Positions 1 through 6,796 of a stretch of 17,698 nt of DNA are shown piece after piece (the stretch's first letter is position 1; every line of letters begins with the position of its first letter). Source of the DNA: Actinomycetes bacterium (GTDB lineage: Bacteria > Actinomycetota > Actinomycetes > Streptosporangiales > Streptosporangiaceae); contig JAOPYP010000801.1 in the NCBI GenBank assembly GCA_025964635.1, positions 1-17,698 of the forward strand, read 5' to 3'. Below the pieces are notes generated by a model. That model made no database searches. It worked only from the letters and a program-made list of their open reading frames with translations, and was not told the origin of the DNA. Made by a program: the position numbers and the translations under genes.

Positions 1-186
1 AGCGCGACGGCGAGCGCCGCCGCCACGGCGGGCGCGACGGCGAGCGCCACCCCCACGGCGGCGCCCACCCCGTCCTGTGCCGCGACGCCTACCCCGTCCG
101 GGTCGGCCACGCCGGTCCCCCCGGCCCGCAACCCGATTCCGAGGCGGGGCTGGCACAACCGGATCGGCCACCCGCACCACATGTAA
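1..186 (+). CDS. C-terminal tail of an unidentified Ala/Thr/Pro-rich protein (5' end outside window)
   Basis: Reading frame 1 is open from the first base to a TAA at 184-186 and gives about 61 residues. The first 40 or so are a low-complexity Ala/Thr/Pro/Ser stretch (repeats of the SATAS and ATPTP kind). A short basic end follows that is rich in Arg, Trp and His and closes with HPHHM. Low-complexity tails of this type occur at the C-termini of actinobacterial secreted, membrane or kinase-like proteins, but nothing identifies the family. A GC-rich hairpin follows the stop, which fits a gene end. A chance open frame in GC-rich DNA cannot be excluded. Confidence 0.4.
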   Translation, partial: SATASAAATAGATASATPTAAPTPSCAATPTPSGSATPVPPARNPIPRRGWHNRIGHPHHM

Positions 187-214
187 ACCCGGGTCGCGGT
201 GGATGGCGGGGGTT

Positions 215-232
215 CGGGGGGTCGCCCCCCCG
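215..232. terminator. GC-rich hairpin between convergent genes
   Basis: CGGGGGG (215-221) pairs with a CCCCCCCG run (225-232) around a TCG loop. It lies in the 61-base gap between the left-edge reading frame and the 3' end of the convergent sigma-factor gene, so it could end transcription from both sides. There is no U-tract, as is usual for actinobacterial hairpin terminators. Confidence 0.4.
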
Positions 233-247
233 GGCCAGCAGAGCTGC

Positions 248-1531
248 TCAGGCCGTCCCCGTGACCTCGGCCAGGCGCCGGGCCAGGTAACGGCGCTCGG
301 TGCCGGTACCGGCCAGCGCCAGGGCCTGCCGGTACGCGTCCGCCGCCTCGGCCAGCGAGCCGAGGCGGCGGAGCAGGTCGGCGCGGGTGGCGGGCAGCAG
401 GTGGTAGCCGGCCAGCTGCCCGGTCGCGGCCAGCGCGTCCACCAGCGCCAGGCCCGCCGATGGCCCTTCGGCCATGCCCACGGCTATCGCGCGGTTGAGC
501 TCGACCACCGGGGAGGGCACCAGCTGGGCCAGCTGCCCGTAGAGCCGGGCGATCGCGGCCCAGCCGGTATCGGCCGCATCAGCCGCCGATACGTGGCAGG
601 CGGCGATCGCCGCCTGCAGCTGGTAGGGACCGGGGCCGCCGCGGCTGAGTGCCGTGTGATGCCGGGCGGTGTCCAGCCGGGCGCGCCCCTCCTCGATCTC
701 GGCGGCGTTCCAGCGGGAGCGGTCCTGGGCTTCCAGCGTCACCAGTTCCCCGGCCTCGTCGAGGCGCGCGGGCCGGCGTGCATCGTGCAGCAGCATCAGC
801 GCGAGCAGGCCGAGGACTTCCGGTTCACCGGGCATCAGCCCGGCCAGGAGCCGGGCCAGGCGGATGCCCTCGGCGCACAGGTCCGGGCGGACCAGGTCCG
901 CGCCGGTGGTCGCGCTGTAGCCCTCGTTGAACAGCAGGTACAGCACCCCGAGCACACCTGAGGTCCGCTCCGGCAGCAGGTGCGCGGGCGGCACCCGGTA
1001 CGAGATGCCCGCGTTGCGGATCTTGTGCTTGGCCCGGACCAGCCGCTGGGCCATGGTCGGCTCCGGGACGAGGAACGCCCGCGCGATCTCGGCCGTGCTG
1101 AGGCCGGCCAGGGTGCGCAGCGTCAGCGCGACCCGGGCCTCCAGCGTCAGTGCCGGATGGCAGCAGGTGAAGATCAGGCGGAGCCGGTCGTCAGCGATGC
1201 CGCTCTCGCCGGCTGCGGGCAGGCCCGGATCTGACGGCATCGCGGCGCGCTGGAGGATCGCCGTCTCCTGCAGCTTGGCGGTCTCGGTCGTCCGGCGGCG
1301 GAGCACGTCGATGGCCCGGTGGCGGGCCGTGGTGGTGAGCCACGCCCCGGGCCGCGGCGGGACGCCGTCCAGCGGCCAGCTGCGCACGGCCTGGGCGAAG
1401 GCGTCCTGGGCGCATTCCTCCGCCAGGTCCCAGTCGCGGGTCATCCCGATCAGGGTGGCCACGATCCGGCCCCACTCCTCACGGAACGCCGCGGCCACCG
1501 CGGCGTCGACCGCCGCCGCTGACTCGCTCAG
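248..1531 (-). CDS. ECF42-type RNA polymerase sigma factor with DUF6596/TPR C-terminal extension
   Basis: This is an extracytoplasmic-function sigma factor of the ECF42 type (sigma-24/DUF6596 family). Region 2 is visible in the FREEWGRIVATL and DWDLAEECAQDAF segments, region 4 in the stretch with LRTLAGLSTAEIARAF. A long C-terminal extension carries GLLALMLLHDARRPAR and GPYQLQAAIAA, then a TPR-like helical end with PSPVVELNRAIAVG. ECF42 factors lack a classical anti-sigma partner and are typically encoded next to DGPF/YCII proteins; one lies divergently here. The first GTG in frame is at 1498 and would cut into the N-terminal helix. No ATG or GTG lies upstream in frame. I chose the CTG at 1531 because it follows GGGGTGAGG at a suitable distance and gives a typical N-terminus (xSESAAAVDAAV). 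Family assignment is strong; the start is uncertain. Confidence 0.9.
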   Translation of the reverse strand: MSESAAAVDAAVAAAFREEWGRIVATLIGMTRDWDLAEECAQDAFAQAVRSWPLDGVPPRPGAWLTTTARHRAIDVLRRRTTETAKLQETAILQRAAMPSDPGLPAAGESGIADDRLRLIFTCCHPALTLEARVALTLRTLAGLSTAEIARAFLVPEPTMAQRLVRAKHKIRNAGISYRVPPAHLLPERTSGVLGVLYLLFNEGYSATTGADLVRPDLCAEGIRLARLLAGLMPGEPEVLGLLALMLLHDARRPARLDEAGELVTLEAQDRSRWNAAEIEEGRARLDTARHHTALSRGGPGPYQLQAAIAACHVSAADAADTGWAAIARLYGQLAQLVPSPVVELNRAIAVGMAEGPSAGLALVDALAATGQLAGYHLLPATRADLLRRLGSLAEAADAYRQALALAGTGTERRYLARRLAEVTGTA

Positions 1532-1618
1532 ACCGGCCTCACCCCGCTCCGCCGCCGGACCCGGTCCCGGGCCCGTTCCCCCGCCGGAATTTACCCCAGC
1601 ACATCTGTGCGGCGCGGG

Positions 1619-1645
1619 TGTCGATCTGGCCCGCGGCCATTCGTA
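1619..1645 (+). promoter_or_regulatory. Putative ECF42-dependent promoter (TGTCGA-N17-CGTA)
   Basis: TGTCGA at 1619-1624 and CGTA at 1642-1645 are separated by 17 bases. As I recall it, the published ECF42 promoter has TGTCGA at -35 and a CG(A/T)C-like -10. The site points away from the sigma-factor gene and lies about 60 bases upstream of the small gene at 1704. It therefore probably drives that gene and the DGPF gene as one transcript. Confidence 0.55.
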
Positions 1646-1703
1646 GTGAGGGCGAAGCGACCATCAGCAGGCCGAGGCCGGCCATGATCATGAGGAGCCC
1701 GTC

Positions 1704-1883
1704 ATGTACATCCCTTACCAGTTCATGAAGGCCATGGAGGACGACCGGCTGCGGACCGCCGCCCGGGACGGGCGGGCCGCGGCGGCGCGGCCCGAGCGCC
1801 GCACGCTGCTGCGCAGGACCCGCAGGGAGCAGCGGCCCGCTCGCAGCCCGGAGCGGATCCTGTCCCCCGGGACGGCCAGCTGA
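1704..1883 (+). CDS. Small Arg-rich protein, 59 aa, in the ECF42 target operon
   Basis: An ATG at 1704 opens a 59-residue frame ending at TGA 1881-1883. GAGGAG at 1692-1697, seven bases upstream, is a strong ribosome binding site. The protein starts MYIPYQFMKAMEDDRL and continues into a stretch very rich in Arg and Ala (RRTLLRRTRREQRP), so it should be strongly basic, with no signal peptide or membrane segment. Small proteins with a Tyr/Gln-containing N-terminus and a basic Arg-rich body are common in actinomycetes, but I recognise no family. It lies 42 bases before the DGPF gene and downstream of the proposed ECF42 promoter, so a shared transcript is likely. The RBS, the spacing and the position support a real gene; function is unknown. 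Confidence 0.6.
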   Translation: MYIPYQFMKAMEDDRLRTAARDGRAAAARPERRTLLRRTRREQRPARSPERILSPGTAS

Positions 1884-1925
1884 CGGCCCGCCCGAGACCC
1901 CACCCAAGCTGGATCAGGAGGAACC

Positions 1926-2264
1926 GTGAAATACATGATGCTCGTCTGCGTCGACCCGTCCATCCCGGCCGGCGGCGCGGAAGACGCGCCCGGCGGATAC
2001 GACATCGACACATGGGTCGCCGAGATGGACGGCCGCGGCGTGCGCCAGGAGGGCCACCCGCTCCCGGTCAGTGACGCCACCACCGTGCGCGTGCGCCGCG
2101 GTGAGATCCTGCTCACCGACGGGCCGTTCATCGAGGCCAAGGAGTTCATGGCCGGCTACGACATCCTCGAGTGCACGGACCTGGACGAGGCCATCGAGGT
2201 GGCGTCCAAGCATCCGCTGGCCCGCCGCGGGGCCATGGAGCTGAGGCCGTTCCCGGGCGACTGA
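1926..2264 (+). CDS. YCII-related (DGPF domain) protein, likely ECF42 target
   Basis: This 112-residue protein of the YCII/DGPF family (PF03795) has a ferredoxin-like fold related to dimeric alpha-beta barrel proteins. The family signature DGPF is at residues 65-68, inside LLTDGPFIEAKEFMAGYDIL. It is followed by DLDEAIEVASKHP, whose His96 corresponds to the conserved His of YCII domains. GTG 1926 is the start; AGGAGG at 1916-1921 is a near-perfect RBS. ECF42 sigma factors are nearly always encoded beside one or more DGPF proteins and are thought to control them, matching the divergent sigma gene. The biochemical role is unknown; a small-molecule or peroxide-linked enzyme has been proposed for the fold. 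Confidence 0.9.
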   Translation: MKYMMLVCVDPSIPAGGAEDAPGGYDIDTWVAEMDGRGVRQEGHPLPVSDATTVRVRRGEILLTDGPFIEAKEFMAGYDILECTDLDEAIEVASKHPLARRGAMELRPFPGD

Positions 2265-2289
2265 ACCGCCGGTCCCGGCGATGCGGCCA

Positions 2290-2318
2290 GGCCGCCCGGC
2301 CCCGCAGCCCGGGCGGCC
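2290..2318. terminator. Strong hairpin between the convergent DGPF and HAD genes
   Basis: GGCCGCCCGG (2290-2299) and CCGGGCGGCC (2309-2318) are perfect 10-base inverted arms around a 9-base loop. The hairpin sits in the short gap between two convergent stop codons (2264 and 2339), the expected place for a bidirectional terminator. There is no T-tract. Confidence 0.55.
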
Positions 2319-2338
2319 AGCGGCCGTGGGGCGAGGAG

Positions 2339-3046
2339 CTAGGCGCCCAGCTGGTCCGCCAGGTCGCCGAAGTCGGCGGCCACGCAGGTGTACCGCCGGG
2401 CAGGCTCCTGGTTGGCCTGGTGGTTCGGGCCGAGGTCGCCGGGCCGGGGCACGAACGCCGTGGCCAGGCCCAGGTCGTCCGCGGCCATCAGGTCGTCGTT
2501 GTGCGCGGCGACCACCATCACCTCGGCCGGGGCCAGGCTGAGCAGCCCCGCGGCCCCCAGGTACGTCTGCGGGTCGGGCTTGTAGTGCCGGAACAGCTCG
2601 GCGCTGGCCACGAAGTCCCACGGCAGCCCGCCCCACCTGGCCATGTCGACCAGCAGCGCCACGTTACCGTTAGAGAAGGCGGCGATGATGGAGCGCTGCC
2701 TGAGCCGCTCCAGGCCGGCCACCGCATCGGGCCAGGGGTCCAGCCGGTGCCAGCAGGTGGTGAGCCAGGCCCGGCCGGCCTCGTCCAGGCTGGCCAGCCC
2801 GGTCCCGGCGAGCAGCTGGTCCAGCGTGCGGCGGTGCAGGCCGTCCAGGTTGGTCCAGGGCAGCTCTCCCGTCCGGACCTGGTTCATGGCCGGGCGGTAC
2901 GCTGCCCGCCAGCGGTCCGCGAACGAGGCCGCGTCGATGTCGGCCCCGTGCTGCCCGGCCAGCGCCGTGACGTCCCGGATGACGCCGCTGCGCCAGTCCA
3001 CCACCGTGCCGAACACGTCGAACAGCAGCGCCCTCACCTGCTCCAC
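2339..3046 (-). CDS. HAD-superfamily haloacid dehalogenase, type II
   Basis: This 235-residue protein has the motifs of (S)-2-haloacid dehalogenases, which hydrolyse 2-haloalkanoic acids to 2-hydroxy acids. The nucleophile is Asp10 in LLFDVFGTVVDW. Motif II is Ser125-Asn126 in AAFSNGN, the motif III lysine is Lys156 in HYKPDPQTY, and the acidic motif lies in VVAAHNDDLMAADDLG (Asp184/Asp185). LDPWPD (103-107 region) is also typical. I chose GTG 3046: it gives the family's usual N-terminus and follows GAGGAGG at good spacing. The frame stays open upstream, but that part encodes Arg/Pro-rich junk and overlaps the fasR region. Members are often annotated from sequence alone, so the true substrate may be another phosphate or halide compound. 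It is divergent from fasR with 141 bases between starts. Confidence 0.88.
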   Translation of the reverse strand: MEQVRALLFDVFGTVVDWRSGVIRDVTALAGQHGADIDAASFADRWRAAYRPAMNQVRTGELPWTNLDGLHRRTLDQLLAGTGLASLDEAGRAWLTTCWHRLDPWPDAVAGLERLRQRSIIAAFSNGNVALLVDMARWGGLPWDFVASAELFRHYKPDPQTYLGAAGLLSLAPAEVMVVAAHNDDLMAADDLGLATAFVPRPGDLGPNHQANQEPARRYTCVAADFGDLADQLGA

Positions 3047-3187
3047 TGAAAGCCTCCTCAGGCACTCCAGCCCATCGGGGAACCTCTTCGCCCCGTGGGC
3101 CACCGGCCCAGCCGTGAACAGTGTCCCCCGCGGCGCCGGCCTGCCGCACCGGGCGCAGGCACCGGCGGGCCGTGGCACCCTGAGAGG

Positions 3188-4390
3188 ATGACGGCAGCCG
3201 ATCGGGTGACCGGGGGAAACGGCGCGGCACCGCCCGGCCGGGTCCGGGCCGAGACGGTGCAGCGGCTGGAACGGGCCATGGGCTCGCTCGGCACGGCCGC
3301 GATGGCGTCGATGGAGCAGCGGCTGTCCTGGTTCCGCTCCATGTCGGCGGAGAACCGCTCCTGGATCGGCCTGGTCGCCCAGGCCGGCATCGCCGCGTTC
3401 GTGGACTGGGTCAAGCACCCCAAGCGCGGCCGCCCCTCGGTGGCCGTGGAGGTGTTCGGGACCGCGCCCCGCGAGCTCGCCCGGGCGGTCAGCCTGCAGC
3501 AGGCCGTGGAGATGGTGCGGATCATCATCGACGTGGTCGAGGCCCGGGTTGATGAGCTGGCCGCCCCGGGGGGCGAGGCGGAACTGCGCGAGGCGGTGCT
3601 CCGCTACACCCGTGAGGTGGCCTTCGGGGCCGCCCAGGTCTACGCGCGGACCGCGGAAGCCCGCGGCGCCTGGGACGCCCGGCTCGAGGCCCTGGTCGTG
3701 GACTCGCTGGTGCGCGGCGAGATGGGCGAGGGGCTGCAGTCCTGGGCCTCCGCGCTGAACTGGTCACACTCCCCGGTGGCGGTGGTCGTCGGCCACGCGG
3801 ACGACTCCGAGCCCGAGGGCCTGATCGAGGAGCTCCGCGCGATCGTCCGGCGGTCCCGGCTGGACCTGCTGGCGGGGGTGCACGGCACCCGGCTCGTGGT
3901 GGTGCTGGGCGGCACCGATGACCCGCTGAGCGCGGCGGGCCAGATCGCCGGGCGGTTCGGCCCGGGCCCGGTGGTGGTCGGCCCGGTCGTGAGCGACCTG
4001 CAGGCGGCCACGCGCTCGGCCGCCTCGGCCCTGGCCGGGCTGCGCGCCGCCCCGGGGTGGCCGGATTCGCCCCGCCCGGTGCTCGCCGATGACCTGCTGC
4101 CGGAACGCGCGCTGGACGGGGACGAGGCCGCCCGGGCCGGGCTCATCCGGGACGTGTATGAGGCGCTGCGGCACGGCGGTACCGCCCTGCTCGACACGGT
4201 CACCACGTACCTGGAGCAGGGCTCGTCCCTGGAGGCCACCGCCCGGATGCTGTTTGTTCATCCAAATACCGTCCGTTACCGGTTGCGGCGGGTCAGCGAG
4301 CTGACCGGCCTGATTCCCTCGGACGGGCGGGCCGGTTTCACCCTGTGGGTCGGCATCGTCCTGGGCCGGCTGGCGCACAATCGCACATAG
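3188..4390 (+). CDS. fasR: PucR/CdaR-family transcriptional activator of fatty-acid synthesis
   Basis: This 400-residue regulator is close to Streptomyces FasR, the activator of the fabD-fabH-acpP-fabF operon. The FasR-typical N-terminal segment ENRSWIGLVAQAGIAAF (about residues 55-71) and the WDARLEALVV region are present. A GGDEF-like sensor domain covers about residues 190-300, ending with RPVLADDLLPERA. The C-terminal PucR helix-turn-helix is near 335-395, with MLFVHPNTVRYRLRRVSELTG as its core. The frame is open back to 3095, but ATG 3188 gives the family's length. The purine-rich GAGAGG touches the ATG directly, so the mRNA may be leaderless. The gene lies 86 bases upstream of the fabD start, as in Streptomyces. 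It is expected to sense a fatty-acid intermediate such as an acyl-CoA or acyl-ACP; that part is inference. Confidence 0.93.
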   Translation: MTAADRVTGGNGAAPPGRVRAETVQRLERAMGSLGTAAMASMEQRLSWFRSMSAENRSWIGLVAQAGIAAFVDWVKHPKRGRPSVAVEVFGTAPRELARAVSLQQAVEMVRIIIDVVEARVDELAAPGGEAELREAVLRYTREVAFGAAQVYARTAEARGAWDARLEALVVDSLVRGEMGEGLQSWASALNWSHSPVAVVVGHADDSEPEGLIEELRAIVRRSRLDLLAGVHGTRLVVVLGGTDDPLSAAGQIAGRFGPGPVVVGPVVSDLQAATRSAASALAGLRAAPGWPDSPRPVLADDLLPERALDGDEAARAGLIRDVYEALRHGGTALLDTVTTYLEQGSSLEATARMLFVHPNTVRYRLRRVSELTGLIPSDGRAGFTLWVGIVLGRLAHNRT

Positions 4391-4419
4391 ATTGTAGGAA
4401 CCCAACAGGGTCTCTAGGG

Positions 4420-4437
4420 CAAACTTCGTGGTCTTTG
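4420..4437 (+). promoter_or_regulatory. Candidate FasR operator (CAAA-N10-TTTG)
   Basis: CAAA at 4420-4423 and TTTG at 4434-4437 form a weak dyad that overlaps the -35 element of the fabD promoter. FasR binds this intergenic region in Streptomyces, and an activator site overlapping or just upstream of -35 would fit. The dyad is short and could be chance. Confidence 0.3.
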
Positions 4438-4463
4438 TGACCCAGGTAGCGGACTTCTACAGT
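4435..4463 (+). promoter_or_regulatory. fabD operon promoter (TTGTGA-N17-TACAGT)
   Basis: TTGTGA (4435-4440) and TACAGT (4458-4463) with exactly 17 bases between them form a good HrdB/sigma-70-type promoter. Transcription would start near 4470, giving a leader of only about seven bases before ATG 4477. The GTG at 4462 lies inside the -10 box, so it could not be the fabD start if this promoter is used. Confidence 0.6.
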
Positions 4464-4476
4464 GCAGGGTAAGAAG

Positions 4477-5688
4477 ATGCTCGTTATCGCCGCTCCGGGC
4501 CAGGGCGCTCAGGCTCCTGGCTTCCTTTCCCCCTGGCTGGAACTCCCCGGTTTCGCCGAGCGCGTCGGCGCCTGGTCCGAGCTGGCCGGGGTGGACCTGA
4601 TCAAGTACGGGACATCCGGCAGTGCCGAGGAAATCCGGGATACGGCGGTCGCCCAGCCGCTCCTGGTCGCGGCGGCCATCGCCGCGGCGGAGGCGCTGTT
4701 CGGCGGCCTCGACCAGGCCCGGGTGCACACCGGTGCGGCGTCCGGGCACAGCGTGGGCGAACTGGGCGCCGGCGTCCTGGCCCGGGTGCTCACCGCCGAG
4801 GACGCGATGCGCCTGGTCCAGGTCCGGGGCCAGGCCATGGCGGAGGCCGCGGCCATCGAGGCCACCGGGATGACCGCCGTGCTCGGCGGCGACGAGGCCG
4901 AAGTCCTCGATTCCATCGAGGCGCACGGCCTCACCCCCGCGAACATCAACGGCGCCGGTCAGGTTGTCGCGGCCGGGACGCTGGAGCAGCTGGCCGCGTT
5001 CGCCGCCGACCCGCCCGCCCGGGCCCGACTGCGCCCGCTCGAGGTGGCCGGCGCGTTCCACACCCGGCACATGGCCCCGGCCGTGGACGCGCTCCGCGAG
5101 GCGGCCGCCACGGTCACGGTCAGCGACCCGGTGCTGCCGCTGCTGTCCAACCAGGACGGGGCCGCGGTGCGGACCGGCGCGGACTGGCTGGAGCGGATCG
5201 TCACCCAGGTCAGCGCGCCGGTGCGGTGGAACCTGGTCATGCGGACCATGACCGAGCTGGAAGCGGGCGCGCTCATCGAGCTGCCCCCGGCCGGCACGCT
5301 GACCGGGCTGGCCCGCCGGGCCATGCCCGGCGTGGCGCTGGCCGCCCTGAAGACCCCGGACGACATCGCCGCCGCGACCGCGCTCATCGCCGAGCACGGC
5401 GCGCTCGACCCCTACGACGACGGCGGGCCGGCCCCGGAGTGGCGGCTGCTGGTCGCGCCGCTGGCCGGCACGTTCCGCCACGGGACGGTCGGCGCGGCTC
5501 CCACGGTGGGGGCGGCGCTGTCCCCGGGCGCGGAGATCGGGCACGTCGAGCAGCGCGGCGGACGGCACATGATCACCCCGCCGTTCCCGGCCACGGTGCT
5601 CGAGTGGCTGGTCGAGGACGGCGATCCGGTCAGCGCGGGCCAGCCGCTGGTCCGTCTGCAGCCCTATGCCGCCCGGACGGGCCGGTAA
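4477..5688 (+). CDS. fabD: Malonyl-CoA:ACP malonyltransferase fused to a biotin-less BCCP-like domain
   Basis: FabD transfers malonyl from CoA to ACP for chain extension. Residues 1 to about 311 are a full malonyltransferase: GQGAQ (8-12), nucleophile Ser92 in GHSVGE, Arg117 in VRGQAM, a His195 region FHTRHM, and ELPPAGTLTGL near 268-278. The protein has 403 residues, about 90 more than usual. After a linker (DPYDDGGPAPEW), residues 324-396 resemble the biotinyl domain of AccB: APLAGTF matches SPMVGTF, and the final ATVLEWLVEDGDPVSAGQPLVRL matches its last strands in two pieces. The biotin motif EAMKM reads EQRGG, so Gly361 replaces the modified Lys. I chose ATG 4477 because it gives the usual N-terminus MLVIAAPGQG and GTG 4462 overlaps the promoter. 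First gene of the operon; fabH follows 65 bases later. Confidence 0.93.
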   Translation: MLVIAAPGQGAQAPGFLSPWLELPGFAERVGAWSELAGVDLIKYGTSGSAEEIRDTAVAQPLLVAAAIAAAEALFGGLDQARVHTGAASGHSVGELGAGVLARVLTAEDAMRLVQVRGQAMAEAAAIEATGMTAVLGGDEAEVLDSIEAHGLTPANINGAGQVVAAGTLEQLAAFAADPPARARLRPLEVAGAFHTRHMAPAVDALREAAATVTVSDPVLPLLSNQDGAAVRTGADWLERIVTQVSAPVRWNLVMRTMTELEAGALIELPPAGTLTGLARRAMPGVALAALKTPDDIAAATALIAEHGALDPYDDGGPAPEWRLLVAPLAGTFRHGTVGAAPTVGAALSPGAEIGHVEQRGGRHMITPPFPATVLEWLVEDGDPVSAGQPLVRLQPYAARTGR

Positions 5689-5753
5689 AGTCCGGCGGCC
5701 CGGGTAGCAGATCCCCAACGAGACACCGAACGGCACGGGAAGGAACCACGTTG

Positions 5754-6728
5754 ATGCGAGTCACCGACGGAACGGCCGGTGCGCGGATCCTGGCGTTCGG
5801 CGGCTACCAGCCGGCCCGGGTGGTGACCAACGACGAGATCGCCCAGCAGGTCGAGACCAGTGACGAGTGGATCCGCAGCCGGGTCGGCATCGCCAGCCGG
5901 CGGATCGCCGGCCCTGATGAGTCGCTGGCCGACATGGCCGCGGCCGCGGGCGGCAAGGCGCTGGCCGCCAGCGGCCTGTCCCCGGCCGACATCGACCTGG
6001 TCATCGTGGCCACCTGCACCCCCGAGGCCCCCATCCCCAACACGGCGGCCACCGTCGCGACCCGGCTCGGCATCGTGGCCCCCGGCGCGTACGACCTCAA
6101 CGCCGCGTGCGCCGGGTTCTGCTACGCGCTGGCCACGGCCAGCGACGCCGTGCGGGCGGGCACCGCCCGGTACGCGCTGGTCATCGGGGCCGAGAAGCTG
6201 TCCCAGTGGATCGACTGGACCGACCGCTCGACCTGCATCATCTTCGCCGACGGCGCCGGGGCCGCGGTGGTGGGCCCGGCCGACGACGCCGACGCCAGCA
6301 CCGGCCCAGGCATCGGGCCCGTGGTCTGGGGTAGCGATGGCGGCATGGCGGACAAGATTTTCATCAAGGACCGCCGGTCCTTCATCGTCCAGGAGGGCCA
6401 GGCGGTGTTCCGCTGGGCCACCACGGCCCTGCACCCCATCGCCCTGAAGGCCTGCGAGCGGGCCGGGGTGGCTCCCGCGGAGCTGGCCGCGTTCGTCCCC
6501 CACCAGGCCAACCTGCGCATCATCGAGGCCATCGCCAGGAAGCTCGGCGCCCCCCAGGCGCTGGTGGCCACCGACATCATCCATTCCGGCAACACGTCGT
6601 CGGCGTCCATCCCGCTCGCCCTGTCGGCGATGATCGAGCGCGGCGAGTTGGCCTCCGGATCCCCGGTCCTGCTGCTCGGTTTCGGGGCAGGCATCAGCTA
6701 TGCGGCCCAGGTGATCACGGTACCCTGA
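5754..6728 (+). CDS. fabH: 3-oxoacyl-ACP synthase III (KAS III)
   Basis: FabH condenses a starter acyl-CoA with malonyl-ACP to begin fatty-acid chains. In actinomycetes the starters are often branched (isobutyryl-, isovaleryl-, anteisovaleryl-CoA). The thiolase-fold protein has 324 residues, normal for the family. The catalytic triad is complete: Cys119 in LNAACAGF, His250 in VPHQANLRII and Asn280 in HSGNTSSAS. The segment TSDEWIRSRVGI near the N-terminus and the C-terminal GFGAGISYAAQV are typical. ATG 5754 follows GGGAAGGAA at good spacing; the same frame is open far upstream through fabD, but that part is a shadow frame. Starter preference cannot be read safely from these motifs alone. Confidence 0.96.
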   Translation: MRVTDGTAGARILAFGGYQPARVVTNDEIAQQVETSDEWIRSRVGIASRRIAGPDESLADMAAAAGGKALAASGLSPADIDLVIVATCTPEAPIPNTAATVATRLGIVAPGAYDLNAACAGFCYALATASDAVRAGTARYALVIGAEKLSQWIDWTDRSTCIIFADGAGAAVVGPADDADASTGPGIGPVVWGSDGGMADKIFIKDRRSFIVQEGQAVFRWATTALHPIALKACERAGVAPAELAAFVPHQANLRIIEAIARKLGAPQALVATDIIHSGNTSSASIPLALSAMIERGELASGSPVLLLGFGAGISYAAQVITVP

Positions 6729-6736
6729 CCGCGCCG

Positions 6737-6763
6737 CGGCCCCCGGGTGGACGCCCGGGGCCG
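6737..6763 (+). other. Stem-loop between fabH and acpP
   Basis: CGGCCCCCGGG (6737-6747) pairs with CCCGGGGCCG (6754-6763) with one bulged C, around a six-base loop. It begins eight bases after the fabH stop and ends 16 bases before the acpP RBS. It could be a partial terminator for upstream transcripts or a 5' stabiliser of a processed acpP mRNA. Confidence 0.55.
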
Positions 6764-6796
6764 ACCACACCATCACATGAAGGAGAACACGGGCAT

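Noticed and set aside
1..60. Repeating GCGACGGCGAGCGCC units as a possible tandem repeat or CRISPR-like array
   Set aside because: The units are irregular, lack spacers and read as an Ala/Thr/Ser-rich protein segment.
3047..3418. Upstream extension of the haloacid dehalogenase frame
   Set aside because: It would overlap the fasR start and adds residues with no family match; GTG 3046 has a strong RBS.
4393..4461. TGTAG (4393-4397) and CTACA (4457-4461) as an operator dyad
   Set aside because: The arms are only five bases and 59 bases apart; chance is likely.
4414..5736. 440-aa minus-strand frame opposite fabD
   Set aside because: Composition is typical of a shadow frame, with no recognisable motif, and fabD on the plus strand is certain.
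5226..5753. Plus-strand open frame extending fabH far upstream through fabD
   Set aside because: The translation before ATG 5754 is Arg/Ala/Gly-rich noise in another frame of fabD; ATG 5754 has an RBS and gives a normal FabH length.
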